NCBI GenBank assembly: GCA_036558645.1
Contig: DATBFG010000106.1
Coordinates: forward strand, 1 to 40,273
Source of the DNA: DATBFG01 sp036558645
GTDB taxonomy: Bacteria; Acidobacteriota; Terriglobia; Terriglobales; Acidobacteriaceae
Direction of reading: 5' to 3'
Length of the DNA stretch: 40,273 nucleotides
A program made the translations under genes and the position numbers. How positions within the stretch are numbered: the first letter of the stretch is position 1; every line of letters begins with the position of its first letter. Shown here piece after piece: positions 7,484-15,871 of this stretch. The notes below the pieces were generated by a model. The model was given only the letters and a program-made list of their open reading frames with translations, did not search any database and was not told the DNA's origin.

Positions 7484-9292
7484 ATGGCCCCCCGGAAGAA
7501 AACCGCTAGCGACGTCGAACTCGACTTGGGACGTTACGAACTTCGACGGGACGGCCACCGCGTAAGAGTTGAACGCAAGGCCATGGAACTGCTGATGTTT
7601 CTCGTCAGCCGTAGAGACCAAATGGTCTCTCGGGAAGAGATCGTCAAGAAACTATGGCGATCGAGCCTGCTCATCGATACCGAGCCTAATATCAACAATA
7701 TCGTCAGGAAAGTTCGGACAGCTCTGGGGGACGATCCCTCGGATCCCAGATTTATCGAAACCGTTGTGGGAAAAGGGTACAGGTTTGTCGGGCCGGTGCG
7801 CGTTATCGCCCCACAACAGAGTCATTCTGAAAGTTTCGCACCCCTACTCGGATTAGATACTGCCCGCCTGCGGGACGAGCGGCCATCGCTGGCCGTCTTG
7901 CCACTCACCCTGGTTGGGAAGGCTCATGACGACAACGGCCTGTGCCTTGGTTTTGCTGATGCCTTGGTATCGCTCCTTGGAAACCTCCGCGAGTTGGACG
8001 TGCTGCCGACCACGGCAATCATGACCCTTCCGACTGACATGCCTGCTTCAGAGGTGGCTTCCCGGCTAGGTACTCGTTTCGTGGTTCATGGCGCCATTCA
8101 AATGTCGAAAGGGCGATGGCTCCTTTCGCTGGAAATGTTCGATGCCTACTCACAGGGCTCTCGCTGGTCGCGAAAGTCCGATCTCGATCTGACCCGGCTG
8201 TCCGAGCTCGAGAGCGATATCGCGCGCCAGATAGCGAGCGCTCTAAACCGGCCTCTGGGTCCAGCCATAGTTCCCCAAACACGCCGATATAGTAAAGATC
8301 CACTGGCCTATGCGGAGTTCATGCGAGGCTATCGCCTCAATGCGTCCAGTGCCCCATCCACCATGGATCAGGCAATCCATCACCTGTCGAATGCGGTAAC
8401 TCGAGATCCGGCCTTTGCCCTCGCCCATGCCACCCTTTCGTTCGCGTGCGCGACACGACATTTCGAATATGATCCGGCTAGTATGTGGCTGGACAAAGCT
8501 GAATTTCACTGCCAGCGCGCACTGGACCTTGAATCGAATCTGCCCGAGGGCCATGTTGCCCGGGCATTTCTGCTCTGGGGGCCATCCAAAAACTTTCAAC
8601 ACCTGGATGCCATCGCCGCCCTCAAGCGTGCACTGGGTCTGCAGTCCAATCTGCTTCATGCTTACAACCGCCTTGGCACCATCCTCGCGCACATCGGACT
8701 GCTCGATCATGCCCGCCAGATGTATGAACGAGGGCGAGCGTTCCATCCCAATAGAGCGGTCAGCCACAGCATTGTGCAAGTCTATTTATGGGGTCAGCAA
8801 TACGAGCAGGCCGGCGAAGAACTCGAAGCGTGGCGCGCAGAGAGTCCCGGCAACAAATATGCAATCTACTTTGCGCCCCAGCCATACATAATGACCGGGG
8901 ACTGGGCTACGGCGAGTGACTTGTTGCACGAGGCGTCCCAACTCTTGCCGAGTGAACCCATCATCATTAGTCTGCAGGGAGTGTTACACGCGCTGATGGG
9001 CAGAATGGACGATGCGCTCGAATGCGTAGCGCAAGCTTGCGCCAACCCCAACGCATTCGGCCACGCGCACCATACTTATTATCAGATTGCCTGCATACTT
9101 GCTCTGGCGGGAAAGACCAAGGTGGCATTTGAGTGGCTCGAACGGAGCGTCAGTAGCGGATTCGCCTGCTGGCCTTTTTTCCTGAAAGACCGCTGTCTTG
9201 AGAATGTCCGTGTGCTCCCCGAGTTTGATCTCATGGTCAGTTCGCTCCAGGCAAGGTATCCAGACCACTTAGGCTTGCTCGGACCGGCGTAA
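7484..9292 (+). CDS. Winged-helix transcriptional regulator with TolB-like and TPR domains
   Basis: The product is 602 residues from ATG 7484, with AGGGAA about 7 bases upstream; TTG 7445 is the only longer start. Residues 15-105 form an OmpR/CadC-type DNA-binding domain ('YELRRDGHRVRVERKAMELL', 'INNIVRKVRTALGDD', 'FIETVVGKGYRFVG'). A FlgO/TolB-like alpha-beta segment follows ('PSLAVLPLTLVGK', 'GFADALVSLLGNL', 'ATSRLGTRFVVHGAI'-type strands). From about 270 to the end there are helical TPR-like repeats ('AIAALKRALGLQSNLLHAYN', 'GLLDHARQMYERGRAFHPN'). There is no membrane segment, unlike CadC. Such regulators are expanded in Acidobacteriota; the signal is unknown. A gap of 144 bases separates it from the downstream permease gene. 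Confidence 0.85.
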   Translation: MAPRKKTASDVELDLGRYELRRDGHRVRVERKAMELLMFLVSRRDQMVSREEIVKKLWRSSLLIDTEPNINNIVRKVRTALGDDPSDPRFIETVVGKGYRFVGPVRVIAPQQSHSESFAPLLGLDTARLRDERPSLAVLPLTLVGKAHDDNGLCLGFADALVSLLGNLRELDVLPTTAIMTLPTDMPASEVASRLGTRFVVHGAIQMSKGRWLLSLEMFDAYSQGSRWSRKSDLDLTRLSELESDIARQIASALNRPLGPAIVPQTRRYSKDPLAYAEFMRGYRLNASSAPSTMDQAIHHLSNAVTRDPAFALAHATLSFACATRHFEYDPASMWLDKAEFHCQRALDLESNLPEGHVARAFLLWGPSKNFQHLDAIAALKRALGLQSNLLHAYNRLGTILAHIGLLDHARQMYERGRAFHPNRAVSHSIVQVYLWGQQYEQAGEELEAWRAESPGNKYAIYFAPQPYIMTGDWATASDLLHEASQLLPSEPIIISLQGVLHALMGRMDDALECVAQACANPNAFGHAHHTYYQIACILALAGKTKVAFEWLERSVSSGFACWPFFLKDRCLENVRVLPEFDLMVSSLQARYPDHLGLLGPA

Positions 9293-9436
9293 AACCTCTG
9301 GCGATTGTGATGGTTCGAGAAGCATTCCGCTTGTCTTCCCTCGCGTCGCCACCCATCCGGAATGTCCTTGATCCTACGATGTCAATCGGGCAGAATTGCG
9401 CATCTTCTTGCCTTCATGCCAACAGGAATCGAAGCC

Positions 9437-10801
9437 ATGCCCGGTGATGCTCCCTCTCAGAGTGCATCCGATCATTCATTAGCCAAGAAGCTGCGGACCT
9501 TCGACTATTTCACCATCGGATTTGGAACCATGGTGGGCGTCGGTTGGCTGGTCATCATGGATGACTGGCTGGCACGCGGCGGCTATCTCGGTGCGATCCT
9601 CGGCTTTGTGATCGGAGGCATATCACTCCTCCCCATCGCCTATACCTACGGACAACTCGTAGCGCGTCTACCTGACGCTGGCGGCGAGATCACTTACACC
9701 GCTCAGGTATTTCCTTCCTGGGTTAGCTTCGCTACCGGATGGATCATGATGTTGGGCTACCTTGTCGTATGCCCGTGGGAGGCAGTCGCAATAGGAAAGA
9801 TTGCTGGATATATCTTCCCGCAGATGAACACGATGGAGCTGTATCGCGTCGCCGGATACCCCATCTATCTTCCTCACCTGATTACTGGGTTAGCGCTGAC
9901 GGCTGTCATTGTGTTCGTAAATTATCGAGGAGTTCAACAGAGCGCCCGCTTCCAGAATTGGACCACAGTAGGGCTGCTAATCCTTTTCGTGGCATTTAGT
10001 GCACTTGGAGTCGCACGGGGCTCTACGTCGAACTTCACCCAACCTTTCAGTCAGAGCGCCGGCGTTTCTATACTGCTGGTGGTACAGATTGTCCCCTACT
10101 TCATGGTGGGATTTGAGTCGATTGCCAAGTGCTCGGAGGAGGCCCGGCCAAATTTCCCGCAACGTGGCTTCCTGTATGCAATGCTGTCTGCCGTTCTTAT
10201 TGCAGTTTTGTTCTATTCCTCGGTGATTGCCATTGTGGCATACCTACATCCGTGGCAATCCTTATTGGGAAAAAGTTTCTCAACCGCAATTGCGTTCGAG
10301 GCTGCATTCGGCTCGCGTTGGATTGTTCAGGTTATTTTTGTCGCCGCTATTTTGTCCCTGCTGAAAGTCTTCAATGGAAATTTCCTGGCCACCAGCCGGC
10401 TCTTATTTGCCCTGGGACGCAAAGGTTTTATTCACCCAAAATTCGGCGAAGTTCATTCGCAGAATCACACTCCAGGCTTCTCGATTCTCGCGATCGGCCT
10501 CGCGACGGCAGCCACGGCATTTTTCGGACAGGCACTGCTGGTTCCGATTACAGAAGTGGGATCGATGGCTTCAGCCCTGGGGTGGCTCGCAGCTTGCTCC
10601 GCTTATTGCCGGATGACTTCTTCGAATAAACACCTGTTCATTGCTTTCCTCGGAGTGATTGTCGCGGGCACGCTAATAACCATGAAGCTGGCTCCCGGTG
10701 TTCCCGGGCACTTTTCTTTATATGAGTGGCTGACGCTCGCGGGTTGGTGCCTGCTTGGACTCGCTCTCAGACAGCGCCCCAAAACGCGAACACATACTTA
10801 A
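9437..10801 (+). CDS. APC-superfamily amino acid/amine permease
   Basis: The product is 454 residues, with about 12 hydrophobic helices. ATG 9437 is preferred because AGGA precedes it by about 9 bases; ATG 9362 and 9416 lack a proper site. Family features are the first helix with unwound glycine motif ('FDYFTIGFGTMVGVGWLVI'), 'PIAYTYGQLVARLPDAGGEITY', 'QIVPYFMVGFESIAKCSEEA' in helix 6 and 'LLFALGRKGFIHPKFGEVH' in the loop before helix 9. These are typical of the amino acid/polyamine/organocation family, probably proton-coupled uptake of amino acids or amines at the inner membrane. The substrate cannot be read from the sequence. It follows the winged-helix/TPR regulator and converges on kdpC. 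Confidence 0.85.
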   Translation: MPGDAPSQSASDHSLAKKLRTFDYFTIGFGTMVGVGWLVIMDDWLARGGYLGAILGFVIGGISLLPIAYTYGQLVARLPDAGGEITYTAQVFPSWVSFATGWIMMLGYLVVCPWEAVAIGKIAGYIFPQMNTMELYRVAGYPIYLPHLITGLALTAVIVFVNYRGVQQSARFQNWTTVGLLILFVAFSALGVARGSTSNFTQPFSQSAGVSILLVVQIVPYFMVGFESIAKCSEEARPNFPQRGFLYAMLSAVLIAVLFYSSVIAIVAYLHPWQSLLGKSFSTAIAFEAAFGSRWIVQVIFVAAILSLLKVFNGNFLATSRLLFALGRKGFIHPKFGEVHSQNHTPGFSILAIGLATAATAFFGQALLVPITEVGSMASALGWLAACSAYCRMTSSNKHLFIAFLGVIVAGTLITMKLAPGVPGHFSLYEWLTLAGWCLLGLALRQRPKTRTHT

Positions 10802-10811
10802 CTCTTGAGTC

Positions 10812-10830
10812 CGATCTCCAGCAAAGATCG
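10812..10830. terminator. Weak hairpin between convergent permease and kdpC genes
   Basis: The arms CGATCT and AGATCG enclose a 7-base loop in the 35-base gap where two genes converge. There is no T-tract on either side, so bidirectional terminator function is only a suggestion from position. Confidence 0.3.
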
Positions 10831-10836
10831 AGTATC

Positions 10837-11427
10837 TTACTGACGACTTGCTTCCCTGCTGGATGGGAATCGCTCGTCGAGCTCCAGGTTCAACTCCAGC
10901 ACATTCACTCTGGGCTCTCCCAAAAATCCAAACTGCCGCCCCTCCGTGTGCTTCAGGATTAGAGAACGCAACCGCCCTTCGGTTGTATTACGTTCCTTCG
11001 CGACGCGAGCCAACTGAAATTCCGCAGCGGCTGGAGTGATGTGTGGATCCAATCCCGACCCCGAGCCTGTCACCAGATCGATCGGCACCGGCTTGTCGGG
11101 ATTGTCCGTTTGAGCAGTTGCGACGTCCCTCCTAACGCGGTCGATCAATTTCTCATTCGTCGGCCCGAGTTGCGATCCATTGCTATTGGCGGCGTCGTAT
11201 CCGGCACCTGCGAATGACGGTCTTGAGTGGAAGTACTTTGTACTGATAAAGCTCTGCCCGATGAGGCTTGAACCCACGATTTGGCCGTTCTTCACGATCA
11301 GCTGGCCGTTTGCCTGCCGGGGAAGAATCAACTGCGCGAGACCGGTAACAACCAGTGGATAGACGATACCCAGGAGAACGGTGGTCGCAATCGTCATCAG
11401 TACAGCAGTAATCAAGTTCTTCTTCAT
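10837..11427 (-). CDS. kdpC: Potassium-transporting ATPase subunit C
   Basis: The product is 196 residues. One N-terminal membrane helix ('LITAVLMTIATTVLLGIVYPLVVTGLAQ') is followed by a periplasmic domain with family motifs 'GSSLIGQSF', 'SGSGLDPHITPAAAEFQLARVA' and 'LNLELD'. KdpC is the chaperone-like subunit of the KdpFABC complex, an ATP-driven high-affinity potassium importer of the inner membrane. The start is 9 bases after the kdpB stop, so it is the last gene of the operon. Length and motifs are normal for the family. Confidence 0.97.
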   Translation of the reverse strand: MKKNLITAVLMTIATTVLLGIVYPLVVTGLAQLILPRQANGQLIVKNGQIVGSSLIGQSFISTKYFHSRPSFAGAGYDAANSNGSQLGPTNEKLIDRVRRDVATAQTDNPDKPVPIDLVTGSGSGLDPHITPAAAEFQLARVAKERNTTEGRLRSLILKHTEGRQFGFLGEPRVNVLELNLELDERFPSSREASRQ

Positions 11428-11436
11428 TGGATACTC

Positions 11437-13533
11437 CTACGCAAGCCCCATGTGCGTGATCAAGATGTCGATGGCCTTGATTCCGATAAAGGGCACAATG
11501 ACCCCACCCATGCCGTAGACGAGCAGATTGTTGCGAAGAAGTGCGGCCGCCGCCATCGGACGATACTTCACACCGCGTAGGGCCAACGGAATCAAGGCAA
11601 CGATGATCAGCGCATTAAAAATTACCGCTGACAAAATGGCGGACCCGGGCGTCTTCAGGTGCATGATGTTCAATGCATTCAACACCGGAAAGGTTCCAGC
11701 GAACATGGCCGGAATAATGGCGAAGTACTTAGCGACATCGTTAGCGATGGAAAACGTCGTCAGCGCGCCGCGAGTCATCAGCAGTTGCTTGCCAATTTCG
11801 ACGATCTCAATCAGCTTGGTGGGATTCGAATCCAGGTCCACCATGTTCCCGGCCTCTTTCGCCGCCTGCGTGCCGGTATTCATAGCCACGCCGACATCAG
11901 CCTGGGCCAGAGCGGGTGCGTCGTTCGTGCCGTCGCCAGTCATCGCGACCAGTTTGCCATCCGCCTGCTCTCTCTTGATCAGCTCCATCTTGTCTTTGGG
12001 CGTGGCCTGCGCAAGAAAGTCATCCACTCCCGCCTCGCGCGCGATGGCAGCCGCGGTAAGCGGATTGTCTCCGGTAATCATCACAGTCCGAATGCCGATA
12101 GCTCGCAATTGATCAAAGCGTTCTCGCATGCCACCTTTGACGATGTCTTTTAGTTCGATCACACCCAGCGGCCCACGGCTTTTCTCCGCAACTACCAGGG
12201 GCGTCCCCCCCGAGCGCGCTATCTGCTCGACCGTTGCGTTGACCTCGCTCGGCATCTTGGTACCGTTCTGAGCCACATAGGAGGCGATTGCGTCCGTCGC
12301 GCCCTTGCGAATTTCAAATCCGTTCAAGTCGACGCCTGACATTCGCGTCTGCGCAGAGAAGGGCACAAAATGAGCATCGTGCGATCCGATTTCCCGTCCT
12401 CGCAGTCCGTACTTCTGCTTCGCCAGCACCACAATCGAGCGGCCTTCGGGTGTTTCATCAGCGAGCGAGGACATCTGAGCTGCATCGGCCAACTCCTGCT
12501 CCGTTACTCCCGGTGCGGGAATAAAGCGGGACGCCTGCCGATTTCCCAGAGTGATGGTTCCGGTCTTGTCGAGCAGGAGCGTGTTCACGTCCCCCGCCGC
12601 TTCGACCGCTCGGCCGGACATGGCCAGCACATTGTGTTGCACCAAACGGTCCATACCCGCGATCCCGATCGCTGAAAGCAGGCCACCGATTGTTGTCGGA
12701 ATCAAACAGACCAGCAGCGAGACCAACACAAAAATTGTCTGCGGCGAGCCAGAGTAAATCGCGAACGGCTGCAGCGTTACGACGGCCAATAGAAAGATGA
12801 TCGTCAATCCCGCAAGCAAGATATTCAATGCAATCTCGTTCGGGGTCTTCTGCCGCTCAGCGCCTTCTACCAGGGCGATCATGCGGTCGAGAAAAGTTTC
12901 GCCGGGATTGGAGGTGACTCTTACTTTGATCCTGTCAGAAAGCACACGTGTGCCGCCGGTGACGGCAGAACGGTCCCCTCCCGCTTCCCGGATGACCGGA
13001 GCGGATTCACCGGTGATGGCCGATTCGTCAACCGATGCCACCCCTTCCAGGATTTCTCCGTCCGAAGGAACGAACTCGCCCGCTGAAACGAGGACCAAAT
13101 CTCCCGCACGCAGCTTAGAGCTTGGTACCTCTTCGACGCCTCGATCGTCCCCGATGAGACGATGAGCGATCGTCTCGGATCGCGCCTTGCGCAAGGTGTC
13201 CGCCTGAGCTTTGCCGCGCCCCTCTGCCATGGCTTCAGCAAAGTTCGCGAACAAAACCGTAAACCACAGCCACAGCGTGATCTGCAGGTTGAACTTGAAG
13301 GCGTCGCCAACCTTAAAAAGGAGCGCGGTCGTGATGACGCTGCCAATCTCCACGACGAACATCACTGGGTTGCCCATCATCTTGCGCGGATTCAGCTTGA
13401 TGAGCGCATCGATTAACGCCCGCCGCACAATCTTCCACTCCCAGAGAACCTTCTTCCTCGGCTTCATGGGAGAGTGTCCGAGCCGAACCGAATCGACCTT
13501 CGGAAGCGATGGAGTTTGCATGGTTGTTGTCAT
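11437..13533 (-). CDS. kdpB: Potassium-transporting ATPase subunit B (P-type ATPase)
   Basis: The product is 698 residues, using ATG 13533 with AAGGG nine bases upstream; ATG 13542 would sit directly against that site. This is the ATP-hydrolysing subunit of KdpFABC. The phosphorylated Asp322 lies in 'LLLDKTGTITLGNR'. The actuator loop 'ITGES' (174-177) keeps the serine that in E. coli is a phospho-inhibition site. The hinge motif is 'MTGDGTNDAPALAQADVG'. Membrane segments fit a type IA pump. It sits 12 bases after kdpA and 9 bases before kdpC. No key residue is missing. Confidence 0.98.
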   Translation of the reverse strand: MTTTMQTPSLPKVDSVRLGHSPMKPRKKVLWEWKIVRRALIDALIKLNPRKMMGNPVMFVVEIGSVITTALLFKVGDAFKFNLQITLWLWFTVLFANFAEAMAEGRGKAQADTLRKARSETIAHRLIGDDRGVEEVPSSKLRAGDLVLVSAGEFVPSDGEILEGVASVDESAITGESAPVIREAGGDRSAVTGGTRVLSDRIKVRVTSNPGETFLDRMIALVEGAERQKTPNEIALNILLAGLTIIFLLAVVTLQPFAIYSGSPQTIFVLVSLLVCLIPTTIGGLLSAIGIAGMDRLVQHNVLAMSGRAVEAAGDVNTLLLDKTGTITLGNRQASRFIPAPGVTEQELADAAQMSSLADETPEGRSIVVLAKQKYGLRGREIGSHDAHFVPFSAQTRMSGVDLNGFEIRKGATDAIASYVAQNGTKMPSEVNATVEQIARSGGTPLVVAEKSRGPLGVIELKDIVKGGMRERFDQLRAIGIRTVMITGDNPLTAAAIAREAGVDDFLAQATPKDKMELIKREQADGKLVAMTGDGTNDAPALAQADVGVAMNTGTQAAKEAGNMVDLDSNPTKLIEIVEIGKQLLMTRGALTTFSIANDVAKYFAIIPAMFAGTFPVLNALNIMHLKTPGSAILSAVIFNALIIVALIPLALRGVKYRPMAAAALLRNNLLVYGMGGVIVPFIGIKAIDILITHMGLA

Positions 13534-13545
13534 AAGCAGCATCCC

Positions 13546-15321
13546 TTAGAAAGTCTTGCCCGCACCCATGAGCAAGTGCTCAAGGATCGGTCCCAGGCTC
13601 AATGCTGGGAAAAAAGTCAGTGCACCAACAATCAGGATCACGCCAATCAAAAGCACCGTGAACAACGGCGTGGTAACCGGGAACGTTCCCAACGATGGCG
13701 GCACGTACTTCTTGCCAGCCAGGTTGCCAGCGATGGCCAGCATAGGAATGATCATCAGAAAGCGGCCGGCCAACATGGTTAGCCCAATCGTTGTGTCGTA
13801 CCAGGGCGTGTTCACTGTCAAACCACCAAAAGCAGACCCGTTATTTCCCGCGCCCGATGTGAACGCATAGAGAATCTCGCTCAAACCGTGCGGCCCGGGA
13901 TTGGCAATGCTGGAGGTACCGAATCCGTAGATCGACGAAATTCCGGTGAACGTCAGGATGACGAGCGGAAATACCAGAACCACTAACATCGCCATCTTTA
14001 CGTCATAGGCCTCGATCTTCTTCCCCAGATACTCGGGCGTCCGACCCACCATCAGTCCGGCAATAAACACCGCCAGAACGATGTAGATCAACATTCCGTA
14101 CATTCCCGCACCCACTCCGCCAAAGATCACCTCGCTCAGCATGATGTTGACCAGCGGAACCATGCCTCCGAGAGGCGTGTACGAGTCGTGCCAACCATTG
14201 ATGGCGCCGCAACTGGCGTCTGTTGTAACCGTCGCGAAGAGGGCAGAGTTCGCGATGCCGAATCGAACTTCTTTGCCCTCCATGTTCCCGCCGGGTTGAA
14301 GTGCGCTAGCGTGCTGGTTCGTACCTGCCATGAGCGGATTGCCATTCGCTTCGGCCCAATAGGCTGTGGTCACGCCGGCAAGAAAGAGAATCGCCATTGC
14401 CGCCCAGACTGCCCAGCCGTGGCGTTGCGAGCCAGTCATACGGCCTAGTGTGTAGGTCAGTCCCGCACCTATTGCAAAGATGGACACCAATTCGAGAAGG
14501 TTGGACAGCGGAGTCGGATTCTCAAAGGGATGGGAACTATTGGCATTGAAAAAACCGCCGCCATTCGTGCCGAACTCTTTGATAATCTCCTGCGAGGCCG
14601 CCGGTCCCTGCGCGATGGTTTGTTCAGTAACAGTTTCAGTGACCGGCTTGCCATCGGCTCCCGTCTTTTGCACTTGCATCGGCTCAACCAACTTCGCCGT
14701 GTCATATGGCTTCAGATTCTGAACGACGCCCTGAGACACGAGCGCCAGCGCTCCAACGATGCAGAACGGAAGCAGCACCCATAATGAGCAGCGGACCAGG
14801 TCCACCCAAAAGTTTCCGATAGTTTGCATCTGCCGCCGTGCCACACCGCGGATAAACGCGATGGCCAGTGCGATGCCCACCGCCGCCGACACGAAATTGT
14901 GGTACGCCAGGCCAGCCATTTGGGTGAAATAACTCATGGTCGTTTCACCGCCGTAGGACTGCCAGTTGGTATTGGTGGTAAACGACGCGGCAGTGTTGAA
15001 GGCAACGTGCGCCGGATTGACTGCGCCCATTTTCTGGGGATTGAAAGGCAGGTAACCCTGGAGCCGCTGCATCAGGTACAACACGACCATCGACACCACG
15101 CTGAACAAAAGCATGGCAATCGCGTACTCGGTCCAACGCATTTCGTGATTCTCATCCACTCCCGTAATGCGATAGAGCAGCCGCTCGATCGGCCGAAGCA
15201 GGGGATCCATGAACGTCTTCTCGCGGTTGAACACACGCGTCATAAAGATGCCCATGGGCTTGGTCACCAGGAAGACAAGCGCCAGGAACAGGAGAATTTG
15301 TAGCCAACCGTTAATCGTCAT
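13546..15321 (-). CDS. kdpA: Potassium-transporting ATPase subunit A (channel-like subunit)
   Basis: The product is 591 residues. The four selectivity-filter loops are recognisable: 'TNTNWQSYGGETTMSYF', 'EFGTNGGGFFNANSSHPFEN', 'EVIFGGVGAGMYGML' and 'TSGAGNNGSAFGG'. The protein binds and guides potassium in KdpFABC. Its ATG (15319-15321) overlaps the stop codon of a 43-residue membrane peptide gene (ATGA overlap), and its GGGGAGA ribosome site lies inside that small gene. Translation of the two is therefore probably coupled. Filter residues appear intact, so the pump should be functional. Confidence 0.98.
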   Translation of the reverse strand: MTINGWLQILLFLALVFLVTKPMGIFMTRVFNREKTFMDPLLRPIERLLYRITGVDENHEMRWTEYAIAMLLFSVVSMVVLYLMQRLQGYLPFNPQKMGAVNPAHVAFNTAASFTTNTNWQSYGGETTMSYFTQMAGLAYHNFVSAAVGIALAIAFIRGVARRQMQTIGNFWVDLVRCSLWVLLPFCIVGALALVSQGVVQNLKPYDTAKLVEPMQVQKTGADGKPVTETVTEQTIAQGPAASQEIIKEFGTNGGGFFNANSSHPFENPTPLSNLLELVSIFAIGAGLTYTLGRMTGSQRHGWAVWAAMAILFLAGVTTAYWAEANGNPLMAGTNQHASALQPGGNMEGKEVRFGIANSALFATVTTDASCGAINGWHDSYTPLGGMVPLVNIMLSEVIFGGVGAGMYGMLIYIVLAVFIAGLMVGRTPEYLGKKIEAYDVKMAMLVVLVFPLVILTFTGISSIYGFGTSSIANPGPHGLSEILYAFTSGAGNNGSAFGGLTVNTPWYDTTIGLTMLAGRFLMIIPMLAIAGNLAGKKYVPPSLGTFPVTTPLFTVLLIGVILIVGALTFFPALSLGPILEHLLMGAGKTF

Positions 15322-15449
15322 AACTTCTCTCCCCGATTCTTGTGAACTGCGCTTTGACGCCCCTTATCTTCGCGTTTGAAGCCCGCGCGAACGAGCGCAA
15401 GAACAGCCAGAACCAGCACAACCACAAACAACCAGGAATGCGTGACCAT
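15318..15449 (-). CDS. 43-residue single-helix membrane peptide between kdpF and kdpA
   Basis: A short open frame encodes one hydrophobic helix followed by a basic tail: MVTHSWLFVVVLVLAVLALV, then RAGFKREDKGRQSAVHKNRG and EKL. Its ATG shares one base with the kdpF stop (TGATG) and its stop overlaps the kdpA ATG (ATGA). It is thus wedged without any gap between two genes of the pump, a strong sign of coupled translation and stoichiometric production. I do not recognise a named family. Positive-inside reasoning puts the charged C-terminus in the cytoplasm. It could be an extra small subunit of KdpFABC or a helper of its assembly. An alternative is a simple translational relay with no protein role. 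Confidence 0.65.
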   Translation of the reverse strand: MVTHSWLFVVVLVLAVLALVRAGFKREDKGRQSAVHKNRGEKL

Positions 15450-15538
15450 CAAAACTTTTCCGGGCGTAACAGCGCATACACCAGGTACACCGTTGTCAGG
15501 GCACTAACCGTAAGCATGATGATGGATTCCAGACTCAT
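15449..15538 (-). CDS. kdpF: Potassium-transporting ATPase subunit F
   Basis: The product is 29 residues, the usual KdpF length. It begins MSLESIIMLTVSALTTVYLV and ends YALLRPEKF. The 'YLVYALL.PE.F' end matches E. coli KdpF (YLVYALINAEAF as I recall it). KdpF is a single-helix lipid-like stabiliser that lies between KdpA and KdpB. An AGGA-containing ribosome site (AGGATAGGAAG) sits just before the ATG. It follows the 28-residue peptide gene after 10 bases and overlaps the next small gene by one base. Confidence 0.9.
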   Translation of the reverse strand: MSLESIIMLTVSALTTVYLVYALLRPEKF

Positions 15539-15548
15539 CTTCCTATCC

Positions 15549-15635
15549 TCACCTCACTCGCTCACAAAAGTGCACGTACGCGATGGAGATGGCAAAGAAT
15601 GCCACCGTCACCGCTATCCAAAGAACGTCTTGCAT
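15549..15635 (-). CDS. 28-residue membrane peptide, first gene of the kdp operon
   Basis: This short frame has a very good ribosome site (AGGAGG five bases before ATG 15635). It encodes MQDVLWIAVTVAFFAISIAY followed by VHFCERVR. It has one helix, then a 'CER' end. I recall similar unannotated peptides with 'FF..S..Y(V).(F)C(E)R' endings in front of kdpF in other phyla; that is memory, not a search. The longer frame back to 15752 is rejected because it would bury the ribosome site. Together with kdpF and the 43-residue peptide it makes three tiny membrane proteins ahead of kdpA. Confidence 0.7.
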   Translation of the reverse strand: MQDVLWIAVTVAFFAISIAYVHFCERVR

Positions 15636-15871
15636 GGCAACCTCCTGATGCAAGTTTGATAAACCTTTACCACGAACCTTCCTTCCGGCCCCACCACCAG
15701 ACAACTCCGACCCGTCGCAGTGTTTTGGTCGTTTACCAAAACCACCCTGCACATCCGGCTATAACGTGGGCTGATTGAAATAATCGCGTCGCCATTCGTA
15801 TCGCATCAAGAATCTGTTAGCTAAACGATAGTCAAATATGACAGTGTTCTCGACCCAATGCCGTCTATTCC
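15636..15871 (-). promoter_or_regulatory. kdp operon upstream region with inverted repeat
   Basis: A gap of 236 bases lies between the porin stop and the first kdp micro-gene. A perfect inverted repeat, TTTTGGT at 15723-15729 and ACCAAAA at 15735-15741, is separated by five bases. It lies about 90 bases upstream of the first start and could be an operator or the hairpin after the porin gene; no T-tract follows. The phased TTTA arrays seen at two nearby promoters are not clearly present here. Only one TAAA (15822) with a CAAA eleven bases on (15833) was found. Confidence 0.4.

Noticed and set aside
11528..15303. Long plus-strand frames opposite kdpB and kdpA
   Set aside because: They are antisense shadows of strongly conserved pump genes, without ribosome sites or family resemblance.
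15820..15840. TAAA/CAAA pair at 11-base spacing upstream of the kdp operon as a KdpE site
   Set aside because: Only one perfect core, about 190 bases from the first start codon; not enough to call an array.
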